Notes under the pieces: model-generated
Database searches by the model: none
Told to the model about the DNA's origin: nothing
Seen by the model: only the letters and a program-made list of their open reading frames with translations
Part shown: positions 18,533 through 27,900 of the stretch, piece after piece
Layout of the letters: every line of letters starts with the position of its first letter
Numbering within the stretch: the first letter of the stretch is position 1
Program-made: the position numbers and the translations under genes
NCBI RefSeq assembly: GCF_016909015.1
Contig: NZ_JAFBFA010000007.1
Location: 104,342-168,341, forward strand
Reading direction: 5' to 3'
DNA: 64,000 nt
Source: Gracilibacillus alcaliphilus
Lineage (GTDB): Bacteria > Bacillota > Bacilli > Bacillales > Amphibacillaceae

Positions 18533-18829
18533 TTACAGCAAAACCAGGGGAGGAGAAGTAATTTCCTCCTCCGCTGGTATCTTAGCAATCACCAAAGCAT
18601 AAGAAGTTGTCTGCACAGATTATGATCCATCTGATAATGTAAATATTGACATTTGTGAATCTTACCATATTAACAATGAAGAGCCGGTTTTACAGATATG
18701 TATAAAATAGAAAAAACGATTGATGACATGTATACCTATGATTTTTTCTCCATACAAACTATGAGATTCAAATCGTTGCACTAAACTAGATTAAGGGTTA
18801 TAACACAACAAAAGAGAGGGGGCATACTG
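18533..18829. other. intergenic region inside the tad locus with a possible coding remnant
   Basis: A hairpin (CCAGGGGAGGAG at 18544-18555 with CTCCTCCGCTGG at 18566-18577, no T-run) follows the lipoprotein gene. About 18607-18710 holds an open plus-strand frame of roughly 34 codons ending in TAG (for example YDPSDNVNIDICESYHINNE) with no start codon, perhaps the tail of a lost gene. A new promoter for the downstream genes may lie here. Confidence 0.35.
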
Positions 18830-19423
18830 ATGGAATTTATAAAAAGGGATAATGGAAGTATTACATTGGAGGCAGCTTTAATCATCCCCATTTTATTAAC
18901 TTTTATTCTGTTTCTTACCTCTTTGGTCAAAATATCGGTGGCAGAGATGGCTTTGCAAGAAGCGGTCAATGAGACAGCTCAGTCTGTATCACACTATTCT
19001 TATTTGGCAATGTTAGCACAAGGTCAAATCAAAAAACAAACAGATGGATTTGTAGATTCACTGACAGATCAGGCTTCAAATAAGCTGGGGAATAATGAAG
19101 TTGCTGACTATGTATTACAAAAATTAGGTAGTATTGGAAAGGATGTTATTCCAACATCTGGGGACGCGCTTAACCATTTCTCTGACAGTATGTACCAAAA
19201 AATCGTACAAGAAAAGTATAGAAATAGTGTGTTTTCTTCTGGTTTTTTTAGCCCGGACAATGTTCGTGTCACCAATTCTTCTTTTCCGCATGGTACCAGT
19301 GGAGAGGCTGCAAATGTAAAGATTGAAGCAGAGAATACGATGCAAATGGTGCTTCCTTTCTTTGAGAAAGAGATCAAAATTAAGAAAGTGGCAGTGGAAC
19401 GCGGCTGGGTTGGAACTGGTTAA
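18830..19423 (+). CDS. second TadE-like pseudopilin
   Basis: A 197-residue protein with the prepilin-like start KRDNGSITLEAALIIPILL (Gly before the processing site, Glu at +5) and one membrane helix, then an extracellular region that ends in a short beta-rich tail. Like the gene at 15138 it should be a substrate of the prepilin peptidase encoded immediately downstream. RBS AGAGAGGGGG precedes the ATG. Confidence 0.8.
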   Translation: MEFIKRDNGSITLEAALIIPILLTFILFLTSLVKISVAEMALQEAVNETAQSVSHYSYLAMLAQGQIKKQTDGFVDSLTDQASNKLGNNEVADYVLQKLGSIGKDVIPTSGDALNHFSDSMYQKIVQEKYRNSVFSSGFFSPDNVRVTNSSFPHGTSGEAANVKIEAENTMQMVLPFFEKEIKIKKVAVERGWVGTG

Positions 19424-19440
19424 GGAAGGTGGGCTAAGCA

Positions 19441-19959
19441 TTGCAGGGACATTTTATTATATTAATTATCTTTCTACTAGTAGTAGCTTATTATGATATC
19501 CGTAAACACCGGATTCCTAATTGGCTGAATGTAGTGGGAACACTGGCAGGTATCCTTTATCATCTATTTGTTTATCAAATAGACGGTTTATTGCAGTCCG
19601 TGTTTGGGTTATTGGTTGGCGGTGGAATCATGCTTGTGTTATATATATTTAAGGCAATAGGTGCTGGTGATGTGAAATTATTTGCTGCTATTGGAGCAAT
19701 CACCGGAGTGCTATACACCTTATATGCGATTATGTATTCGATTATTTTTGCCGGTATTATTGGAATTATTATTTTATTATTCACTAAAACAATTTTTATT
19801 AATATGCTGTTGGCTGTAGTACATATTAAGGAAAGTATGCAAAAGCGGTCATTAACTCCATTAGATGAATTTAAAAATAAGGTATCCAATCGATTTCCGT
19901 TTATTTATGCGGTTGTTCCAGGTGTGATCACTGCATTTTATTATATGTATATTGCGTAA
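19441..19959 (+). CDS. tadV: prepilin peptidase, TadV/CpaA type (A24 family)
   Basis: A 172-residue polytopic membrane aspartic protease. The two catalytic Asp motifs are visible: YYDIRKHRIPNW (Asp19) and the GxGD motif IGAGDVKLF (Asp77). It lacks the methyltransferase domain of PilD, as usual for TadV. It should cut the leaders of the Flp pilin and the two TadE-like proteins. Start TTG 19441 with AAGGAAGGTGG upstream, 17 bases after the TadE-like gene. Confidence 0.88.
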   Translation: MQGHFIILIIFLLVVAYYDIRKHRIPNWLNVVGTLAGILYHLFVYQIDGLLQSVFGLLVGGGIMLVLYIFKAIGAGDVKLFAAIGAITGVLYTLYAIMYSIIFAGIIGIIILLFTKTIFINMLLAVVHIKESMQKRSLTPLDEFKNKVSNRFPFIYAVVPGVITAFYYMYIA

Positions 19960-20010
19960 GAAGCTTAATAGAATCAGAGAACAAAGTATCGAATAAAGGA
20001 GGGATAGCTC

Positions 20011-21453
20011 GTGTCTAACCTACTGGAGCTATATCATGTAGACCACTTGGAATCTAATGGTGGCTATATGAAGCTGAAACAAACAAGTGAAAAAGGATTT
20101 GCGGCAACTGATTTTCAAGAGTTGCAGTTAAAGATGATTCAATCGAATGATATTCCCAGACTGCTGCCTATGAGTCTGGAAGAAATAAATGATGAAATTA
20201 CGGTATTTTATAAGACAGAAGGGTTGCGCAAGTTACGTCCTTTTGCCAAAGAACGTCCGCTTTCTATGCAAAATTACTATGCTTTATTTATTAATATTAT
20301 TCAAGCCTTACAAGATTCGAATAATAATATGTTAAGTGAAGATCGTTTTGTGCTGGATGAAGAATATATCTATATTGGTGAGGGTTATCATCAGGTTTAC
20401 CTGATGTATGTTCCGCTAAAAGAAATTAATAACCAGCAGCCTATTTACGAAAGTCTAAAGAAATTACTGTTAAATATAGCAGGCGAAGTGAAAGGTTTGA
20501 ATGGTACACAGTTCAAGACGATTCTAAATTATGTTAAAGATCCTGGTTTCAGTCTGCATGGTATTAAACAATTATTGAGTCAACTGCAAAGGCAGGGAAA
20601 CCAAAATCAAGAAGAAGAGACAGACGAGCGGGGAGAGTCTTCTCAGCAGCCAAAAGAAATTACCAAGATCAAAAAGGTGCGCAAATTGCCTCCTCTGGCT
20701 AGTAAGATGAAGACCTATTCTATTTTGATTGGTGTATTATTATTAGCCTCTGTATGGAAGTTGTATTTGGATTCTGGCAGTACCGCTATGTTGATCGTTT
20801 CTATTGTGTTATCCCTTGCTATTATTGCTGGGGTATATGTATTCTGGTTTGTTTGGAGACCAGGTGTTGAGCCGATTATTACAGAAAAGGAGGTAAAAGT
20901 GAAAAGCAAGCCTGCCAAGCAATTGTCTTTACGTAAAGACAAACCAGCAGCAAAAACAGGACCAGCAACAGAGTCGCAAACCGCTGAAGCAATACCAGCT
21001 CTGGCAATGGCAGATAGTCAGCCAGTACCAGAACAGAAGTTTACTCAGTTTGATCAAACATCCTCTCCAGAAGAAAACTTGACGGAAAATAATGATCAAA
21101 CCACCTTGTTGGACGAAAAAGAAATGATTCCGCAGAAAGCTAAGAAGAAAATCAGAAATTATCTGACCATTGATCGTGACGGGGTCATGGAAGAAATTCA
21201 ATTGGATAAGGATAATTTTGTGATCGGACGCGCGGAGAAGGGGACCGACTTTATGGAAAAAGGGGTAGGGATTTCCCGTTTGCATGTGGAGTTTGTCAAA
21301 TTATCTGATACCTATGGCATTAAAGATCTGGGAGCCAAAAATGGAACCTATATTAATAATGAGAAGATTATTCCTTATAAGATTTATGAGTTATCGAATG
21401 ATGATACCATTCAAATTGGTAAAATGGCTTACACATACAAGGTGTCCGAATGA
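20011..21453 (+). CDS. DUF6382/FHA-domain membrane protein
   Basis: A 480-residue protein in three parts: an N-terminal DUF6382-like domain (about 1-190; NYYALFINIIQALQDSNN and LDEEYIYIGEGYHQVYLMYV), two adjacent membrane helices (about 238-292), a Pro/Ala/Lys-rich linker, and a C-terminal FHA domain (about 390-480) with the phosphothreonine-binding residues in FVIGRAEKG, GISRLHVEF and KNGTYINN. The FHA domain should sit in the cytoplasm and read phosphorylation by the kinase encoded at 22493. The stop overlaps the phosphatase start in ATGA. GTG start with AGGAGGGA upstream. Similar proteins accompany Tad loci in Clostridia as far as I recall. Confidence 0.82.
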   Translation: MSNLLELYHVDHLESNGGYMKLKQTSEKGFAATDFQELQLKMIQSNDIPRLLPMSLEEINDEITVFYKTEGLRKLRPFAKERPLSMQNYYALFINIIQALQDSNNNMLSEDRFVLDEEYIYIGEGYHQVYLMYVPLKEINNQQPIYESLKKLLLNIAGEVKGLNGTQFKTILNYVKDPGFSLHGIKQLLSQLQRQGNQNQEEETDERGESSQQPKEITKIKKVRKLPPLASKMKTYSILIGVLLLASVWKLYLDSGSTAMLIVSIVLSLAIIAGVYVFWFVWRPGVEPIITEKEVKVKSKPAKQLSLRKDKPAAKTGPATESQTAEAIPALAMADSQPVPEQKFTQFDQTSSPEENLTENNDQTTLLDEKEMIPQKAKKKIRNYLTIDRDGVMEEIQLDKDNFVIGRAEKGTDFMEKGVGISRLHVEFVKLSDTYGIKDLGAKNGTYINNEKIIPYKIYELSNDDTIQIGKMAYTYKVSE

Positions 21454-22319
21454 ATAGCACAGAGGTAAAAGATGTCATGAAGATAGGAAAATTCAGCTTA
21501 ACGCCTGGCGCTGAGAGACAAAATCAAGACGCGTTTGGCTGCTCTAGTGATCGCTTAACGTCTGGACAAAAAGTGCATTTGGTGGTGATTGCCGATGGGA
21601 TGGGTGGTCATTCTTTGGGCAATGCTGCCAGTTATTTCGCTGTTGATTATGTCCTGAAATGGTGGCACAGTACGATATGGATGAATGATGATCCAACACA
21701 ATTTTTATCAGTATGCAAAGAGAAACTGATTAATCTTTTTCATGAGATTAATGATCGCTTAATTGAAATTGGTAAATTAGAAAAGAAAGAAATTGGTACT
21801 ACCTTAAGTGTAATCTTATTTGTGGAAGATCAATACTTTATCTGTCACATAGGTGACAGCCGAATATATCGATATCGTGCCAACATTACTGAGCTGGAAG
21901 AACCAAATGGTGATACGATTGATTTAAATAAAGAGAAGACCTTTCTTCAGTTAACCGTTGATCATTCTTATGCTTCTATGCAGGTTGAGAACGGTTTGAT
22001 GACAACGGAAGAGGCACATGCACATGACAAAGCTCATTATTTAACGCAATGCATGGGTATAAAAGGTGAGGTAGAACCGTATACTGCTTCCGGCATGTTT
22101 ACTGCGGTTGATTACTTTTTACTGTGTACAGATGGTTTTCATACTTTATTTACTGATAAAGAATTGAGCCGGGAATGGACGGCTCAGCTAGAACAACAAC
22201 AATCAATGGAGAATGTGACGGCTCATTTTTATGACTTAACGAAAGCAAAGAAACATAGCGATGATGCGACCATTCTAACGGTTCACTTCCCGCGCAATAT
22301 GGATCCAGACAAGGAATAA
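21450..22319 (+). CDS. PP2C-family serine/threonine phosphatase
   Basis: A 289-residue metal-dependent phosphatase. All metal-binding motifs are present: RQNQDAFG, VVIADGMGGHSLG, CHIGDSRIYRYR, FLLCTDGFHTLF and HSDDATILTV. It should counteract the kinase encoded downstream. It overlaps the FHA gene by four bases (ATGA), with AAGGTG upstream; an internal ATG at 21477 is an alternative start. No membrane segment, so cytoplasmic. Confidence 0.92.
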   Translation: MNSTEVKDVMKIGKFSLTPGAERQNQDAFGCSSDRLTSGQKVHLVVIADGMGGHSLGNAASYFAVDYVLKWWHSTIWMNDDPTQFLSVCKEKLINLFHEINDRLIEIGKLEKKEIGTTLSVILFVEDQYFICHIGDSRIYRYRANITELEEPNGDTIDLNKEKTFLQLTVDHSYASMQVENGLMTTEEAHAHDKAHYLTQCMGIKGEVEPYTASGMFTAVDYFLLCTDGFHTLFTDKELSREWTAQLEQQQSMENVTAHFYDLTKAKKHSDDATILTVHFPRNMDPDKE

Positions 22320-22492
22320 AACTGACAGGAGTCACACTAGATCACGGGCTAAGCGTCTGTAGCTCTTTTTCATTGGAATAGTAGTGGTTGAGGGTAGATA
22401 ATAGTCGCTAATCCCTTGGTAAGTTTCACTAACCGTCTGTGGGAAAGATCACCTCAGATGGAAGTCACACTTTATCATAGAACTGGGGAATA
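22320..22492. repeat. dispersed palindromic element, copy 2, in the phosphatase-kinase gap
   Basis: About 22402-22477 (CGCTAATCCCTTGGTAAG ... CACTAACCGTCTGTGGGA ... CACACTTTAT) resembles the elements at 5164 and 47537. The gap otherwise holds nothing I recognise and has no terminator, so the downstream genes can still be co-transcribed with the phosphatase. Confidence 0.4.
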
Positions 22493-23296
22493 ATGATGTG
22501 GAAGAAGCATGAGGTGATTCAGCAAAAATATGAGATTGTCGATTATGCAGCAGAAGGCGGCACATCTTTGTTATATGATGTCAGACTGCCCCATGGCGGG
22601 CAAGCCTTGTTAAAAGTGGTAAAGAGTCCTGACACTCTATTGAACAATCAAATAGAGAATGAGGCGGCTATCTTAGCTGCAGTTAATCATGAGCGCATTC
22701 CGAAGCTGTACGATAAACTGACGGTGAATCAATACTATCAAGCGATCATCATCGAGAAATTAACAGCCGATAACCTCTCTGATATCATTACAACAGGCAG
22801 AATATTTACTTGGGAGGAAATACTAGATTTAGCGAAGCAATTAGCTTTGATTATCCGGGCTTTTCACCAGCATACACCAGCAATCGTTATTCGAGATATT
22901 AAACCGTCTAACATATTGCTTACGGAAGAGCAACAGGTATATCTAGTGGACTTTGGCACATCTGCCACAATCGAACAAGCAGGACAGATTAGTGCATTAG
23001 GCACTATAGGTTATGCTGCTCCGGAACAGTTTGAAAATGGTGTGGTAGACCTTCGTTCTGACTTGTTTTCATTAGGGGCAGTATTATTTTATTTAGCAAG
23101 CAATGGTGAGAATATTTATACAAGTGACCATGAAATCATTCTCTGTGAACAGCTTCCAAAGCCATTTGCCAATATAGTCATGAAGCTTACATCGACCGAC
23201 CCAGCCAAACGTTTTTCCGATATCGAGAAAGTGATCTCTGCGCTGACTAGAGTCAAAAAGCCATATAGAGAGCGAATAAAAGATCTAATTCGATAA
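22493..23296 (+). CDS. Hanks-type serine/threonine protein kinase, soluble
   Basis: A 267-residue kinase domain without membrane anchor or PASTA repeats. Seen: glycine loop region (AAEGGTSLLYDV), the lysine in ALLKVV, the catalytic loop AIVIRDIKPSNILL, the DFG motif in VYLVDFGTSA and the APE motif in IGYAAPEQFENG. It appears catalytically competent. Likely substrates are the FHA protein, the EssB-like protein or the Tad machinery (inference from neighbours). Start at the ATGATG of 22493/22496. Confidence 0.9.
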   Translation: MMWKKHEVIQQKYEIVDYAAEGGTSLLYDVRLPHGGQALLKVVKSPDTLLNNQIENEAAILAAVNHERIPKLYDKLTVNQYYQAIIIEKLTADNLSDIITTGRIFTWEEILDLAKQLALIIRAFHQHTPAIVIRDIKPSNILLTEEQQVYLVDFGTSATIEQAGQISALGTIGYAAPEQFENGVVDLRSDLFSLGAVLFYLASNGENIYTSDHEIILCEQLPKPFANIVMKLTSTDPAKRFSDIEKVISALTRVKKPYRERIKDLIR

Positions 23297-23317
23297 TATG
23301 TCATGGAGGTGAGCAGC

Positions 23318-24685
23318 ATGAATGGAGATCAAGGTGGTTTTATTAAGGAAACGGGCGATCAAATCGTTTATGAGATCCCGAAATCGCAAACTAATATAAT
23401 GGATGTAGAACAATTAGATGAACTGAACAGGAAAGATGACCTTTTCTTTAATTGTCAAAGATATGCAGTAGAAGAAGATATTGTACGCATTTATTATCAG
23501 AAGCCGCAAGGATATAAGGCATTATCTCATTTTACAACTAATAATCATGAAATGAAATGTAAAATAGCAATGCAGATTCTAGAGGTAGAAAAAATTGTCG
23601 GCACCCAATATACGACACGGATTCATCCAGATAATATTTATGTCAATGAACAAGGGGATGTGCGTTTTGCACAACGTGGAATTCGTTTTGTCCTAACAAC
23701 TGATGAGTTAACGAAACAACAAGTGGTGGAAGAAGTCAAACCAGTTATTATTGGACTTTTCAATGGAAGGCGTTACGAAGAGGTACATAGCAATATTGAT
23801 AAATGGGCACAAGACCAACCGTTTATGAAAGCAATACAACAGGCTGCTACGATCAAACAATTAAGAACGATTATCAGCCAGCCTCAAACAGCAGACAACC
23901 CTTCCAAAAGTGACAACTCATCAAAAGAGAAACTGCAAAAGTTTTTTAAACCAAAGATTCTAGTACCTACAGGACTAGTGCTTGGCATGGTGGCAGGTAT
24001 GTTGTTGCTTTATGCAATTAAGGTAGTGCCAATGTCAGAGGCCACTACTACAGCAGCCAATCAACAACAGCAGCAACAAGAAGAACTAATAAAAGAAAAA
24101 GAAGCCTTAGAGGCGGAAATTGCCAATAATGGTAAAATAATAGAAGGTTATCACTTCGCAGCAACAGGAGAAGTAGAGGAAGCCATTGCCAGTTTTGAAA
24201 GCATGGAACAGTTAGATGAAGAAGCACAACAAACTTTAATAGACCAATATATCAAACTAGGCACAGTCGATAGTCTGACAAAGGCAAGCCAAATGGATCC
24301 TTCTTCTCATATAAGGGTAGTTAATGAATTAAGGTCTATCGAGGGAGAGGAAGCACAGCAGGCCATCCTCGATATCGAGTCTGATGCTCCAGAAGTAGAG
24401 ATCGAACAGGCCTGGATTAACAAAGACTTTGACCGTATTATCGATATTTATGGTACTATTTCTGATAACGATCGTGCCAAATACCTTGCTGCCAGAAGTT
24501 ATCTAGAAAAAAATAATCATAAAGAAGCAATGAAACTTGGTAAAGAGCTAAACAACAAGAATCTTCAAGTAGACAGTTTGGAACTCCAAAAGAAAGAAGT
24601 TCAATCGAAGAAGATGAAAAAAGATAAAAAAGAAGATGAAATCAAGAAGATAGATAAGCAGATTAAGAAGATTAAAGATAGTTGA
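23318..24685 (+). CDS. EssB/YukC-like membrane pseudokinase
   Basis: A 455-residue protein. Residues about 1-205 have the EssB/YukC look: a kinase-like fold with a degenerate catalytic loop (RIHPDNIYVNEQGDVRFAQR, compare the HPEN/HRG region in EssB) and no catalytic Asp-Phe-Gly. A single transmembrane helix follows at about 215-240 (VPTGLVLGMVAGMLLLYAI), then a glutamine-rich coiled coil and a TPR-like helical domain (NKDFDRIIDIYGTISDNDRA; ARSYLEKNNHKEAMKL) ending in a Lys-rich tail. EssB is a core component of Firmicute type VII (ESX) secretion, yet no EssC, WXG100 or EsaA gene is nearby. ATG 23318 has GGAGGTGA upstream. Homology is judged by eye. Confidence 0.65.
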   Translation: MNGDQGGFIKETGDQIVYEIPKSQTNIMDVEQLDELNRKDDLFFNCQRYAVEEDIVRIYYQKPQGYKALSHFTTNNHEMKCKIAMQILEVEKIVGTQYTTRIHPDNIYVNEQGDVRFAQRGIRFVLTTDELTKQQVVEEVKPVIIGLFNGRRYEEVHSNIDKWAQDQPFMKAIQQAATIKQLRTIISQPQTADNPSKSDNSSKEKLQKFFKPKILVPTGLVLGMVAGMLLLYAIKVVPMSEATTTAANQQQQQQEELIKEKEALEAEIANNGKIIEGYHFAATGEVEEAIASFESMEQLDEEAQQTLIDQYIKLGTVDSLTKASQMDPSSHIRVVNELRSIEGEEAQQAILDIESDAPEVEIEQAWINKDFDRIIDIYGTISDNDRAKYLAARSYLEKNNHKEAMKLGKELNNKNLQVDSLELQKKEVQSKKMKKDKKEDEIKKIDKQIKKIKDS

Positions 24686-24688
24686 GAG

Positions 24689-24714
24689 ACGGTGTCGAGA
24701 GGCATCGTTTTTTT
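24689..24714 (+). terminator. terminator of the tad cluster
   Basis: A short stem (ACGGTG with CATCGT, one G-U pair) followed by seven T directly after the EssB-like gene. Confidence 0.6.
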
Positions 24715-24737
24715 GTGATTAATTGGGAAAAATATGG

Positions 24738-24766
24738 TTGTGTTTACCAAGATAATGTTGTATAAT
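24738..24766 (+). promoter_or_regulatory. tracrRNA promoter
   Basis: TTGTGT at 24738-24743 and a perfect TATAAT at 24761-24766 are 17 bases apart. Transcription would begin about 24773, just before a small hairpin and the anti-repeat. Confidence 0.75.
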
Positions 24767-24772
24767 GTAAGT

Positions 24773-24919
24773 GTGAGTTGGGGAACTCACAGCATATCAT
24801 ACCAAGGTTTATAGTAAGTTACTATGGTAAGGCTTTATAAGCCGAGGCGTTGGGGATCGCCTGCCGAGTTTCTCGGCTTCTCCCCGTTAAAATGACTAAA
24901 GCAATTTAGTCATTTTTTT
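24773..24919 (+). ncRNA. tracrRNA of the type II-C CRISPR system
   Basis: From 24791 the sequence AGCATATCATACCAAGG and its continuation to 24814 is complementary to the 3' two-thirds of the crRNA repeat. An unpaired bulge follows, then CTATGG (24821-24826) pairs with the 5' CCATAG of the repeat. Next come AAGGCTTTATAAGCC, a GGCG/CGCC nexus stem around TTGGGGAT (24846-24861), a GCCGAG/CTCGGC stem (24863-24877), and CCCC (24882-24885) that could pair with GGGG (24852-24855). The layout and the GGCGTTGGGGATCGCCTG motif match my memory of the Geobacillus Cas9 tracrRNA. It starts with its own hairpin (GTGAGTT/AACTCAC, 24773-24790) and ends in a terminator. Confidence 0.88.
24890..24919 (+). terminator. 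tracrRNA terminator
   Basis: A perfect 11-bp stem (AAATGACTAAA with TTTAGTCATTT, loop GCAA) followed by further T residues. Confidence 0.85.
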
Positions 24920-24962
24920 CATATATACATGTAAAAATTATCCTTAGTAGGGAGTGATTATA

Positions 24963-27900
24963 TTGAAATATGATATTGGCTTAGATATAGGTATTACTTC
25001 GGTTGGATGGGCAGTGATCAATCGTGATAAGGAAAGGCTTGAAGACTGGGGAGTAAGGTTATTTGAAGTCGCAGAAAACCCTAAGGATGGCTCTGCTTTA
25101 GCAGCTCCAAGACGTGAGGCAAGATCGACAAGAAGAAGATTAAGACGCAGAAAACACCGGATAGAGAGAATTAGACATTTTATTATTCAAAGCAAGTTAT
25201 TAACAGAAGAAGAGTTATTAACGTTGTATCCGTTAACTGAGAAGGATGAAGACATTTGGGTGTTACGGAAACTAGGAACAGAACGCAAATTGTCTACTCG
25301 TGAATTTGCGCGTATCTTGATCCATTGTGCTAAACACCGTGGATATCAGTCAAATCGGAAGAGTGAAGAGCAAGATGATGAATCAGGTAAGGTACTATCT
25401 GCTATTAAAGAAAACCATGCATTAATGATAGAGAAAGGCTATCGTACGATCTCTCATATGCTAGTGGCTGAAAACCGTCCACTTCGCAATAAAGATGGCG
25501 ATTACTCTGGTGTTTTATTACGTTCTGATATTAGAAAAGAAATTAGTGAAATATTTGATGTGCAGCAAGAACTTGGTCATTCTTTCGCCAATGAGATAAA
25601 TAAGGAACGGTATATAGAATTATGGGGATCACAGCGTCCCTTTGCCTCTAAGGATGATATTTTTGCAAAGATTGGTACTTGTTCCATAGAAAAAAATGCT
25701 AAGAGAGCTCCAAAGGCTACTTATACGTTTAGCAAGTTTCGGGCCTTGGATAAGCTGAATCGGTTACAAATTATAGATGTCAATGGAGAGAAAAGAAAAT
25801 TAACCAGAGAAGAACGAGAATTGGTAATCAGCAAGTTTTTTGATAAGAAAGAGGCCAAATATCAAGATATCCGTAAAGCATTAAAATTAGCAGATGATGA
25901 ACGCTTTAGTGAACTTTATTATGCAGAAGATGAGAATGTAGCCCAAAGTGAAAAAAGAACGTTTATATCGATGGAGGAGCAGTATAAAATCCGCCAGATG
26001 ATTAAGAAAGAACTAGGGAAGAAGCGATTAGAAGAGCTACTCCCAATTGATTTTGATACCTTTGGCTATGCGTTAACAGTCTTTAAAAATGATGAAGATA
26101 TTCGGGATTATTTACATAATGAGTTTATTAACAGTAAGAAGAAAGCAACAAAAAACTTAGCTAACCGTCGTTATGAGGATGATATGATTGATGTATTATT
26201 AAAACTATCTTTCTCAAAGTTCAGCCATCTATCATTAAAGGCATTGGACAAAATTCTTCCTTTTATGGAACTGGGAGACTATTATTCTGAGGCAGTCGAG
26301 AAAGCCGGTTATAAATTGGATGAGCAAAAAAATTTACCAAAACAGAAACTCTTACCTGTAATACCAGAAGGAGAAATTCCGAATCCGATTGTTTTACGGG
26401 CGTTAAGCCAAGCAAGAAAAGTAGTGAACAGTATTATTAAGAAATATGGCTCTCCTCACCATATCTATATTGAGCTGGCTAGGGAGATGGGGAGGAATCA
26501 CCAAGAACGAAAAAATATAGAGAAAGAATTTAATAAAAATAGAACAATCAATGAGAAGGCTAAACAAAAGATTAGCGAACTTTTTCCTGAAAAATCAGAG
26601 ATAAAGGGACATGATATTCTAAAAGTGAAATTATGGGAAGAACAGCAAGGGTGTTGCATCTACTCCAGAAAATCAATTCCATTTGAGAAATTGTTGGAAC
26701 CAGGCTATGTTCAAGTAGATCATATTATTCCCTACAGTCGTAGCTTCAATGATAGCAACCATAACAAGGTATTAGTATTATCTGATCAAAATCAAGGAAA
26801 AAAAAATAAAACGCCATTTGAATGGTTTGGCTTTGATGAGAGACGCTGGAATGACTTTGCTAATTTTGTCGATAGTTTAAATATGAATAAGAAGAAAAAG
26901 CAGAATTTAAAGAATAAATCCTTTACTCGGAACGAAAAGGAATTTCGTGATCGACATCTAAACGATACTCGATATATTACTCGCTTTTTGAAGACTTTTA
27001 TCAGTGATTATTTGCGTTTTGATAGTAATTCTAAACAAAATGTCTATCCAGTAAATGGCGCCTACACTGCTGTATTGCGGAAGAGATGGGGTTTTAACAA
27101 AGATCGTGAGGAAAATAGCTTACATCATGCATTAGATGCTGCCATTGTCGCTACAAGTGGGCCTTTTCGTCAGAAGGTAAGTGAGTATTTCAAGCAACAT
27201 GAAGAAGGACAAAAACAGGCATTAAAGCGAATGAATATTAGATTCCCACAGCCATGGTCAGGTTTTGTAAGGGAATTAAGGACCCGGCTGATTCAAGATC
27301 CAGAACAGTTAATGACAATGGTCATCAATAATAATTTCTATGAAGACGACCCAGCGTTTCGTGAGCAGTTGAAACCTATTTTCCCTTCCTGGATGCCGAA
27401 ACGTTCTGTCAAAGGCCAGCTTCACAAGGAAAAATTCAGACGAAATCGCGGAGAGACCGATGATGGCTATCAATTAATTGTAACTAAAACAAAGCTTGAG
27501 AATATTCCATTTGACAAAGAAGGCCATTTTCCGATGTATGGCAAAGATAGTGATCGAAAAACATACGAGGCTATACGGAATAGATATTTAGACTTTGATG
27601 GGAATAAACAGAAGGCATTTGCGGAACCGTTATATAAACCATCCAAAAACATGAAAAATGCACCACTGATTCGCTCTGTGAAGATTGAAGAAAAGAAGAG
27701 TCTATTTGTATCCGTCAAAGGAGATAAAACGATTGCTTATAACTCGAATATTGCTAGAACCGATGTATACCAGGATGTAAATACAAAGAAATACTATCTG
27801 TTGCCTGTTTATGTAGCGGATATAAAGCAAGGGAATGTGCCGGATAGGTTTATAACAGCACTCAAACCATACAGTCAGTGGGTCAAAAAAGAAAAGAAAC

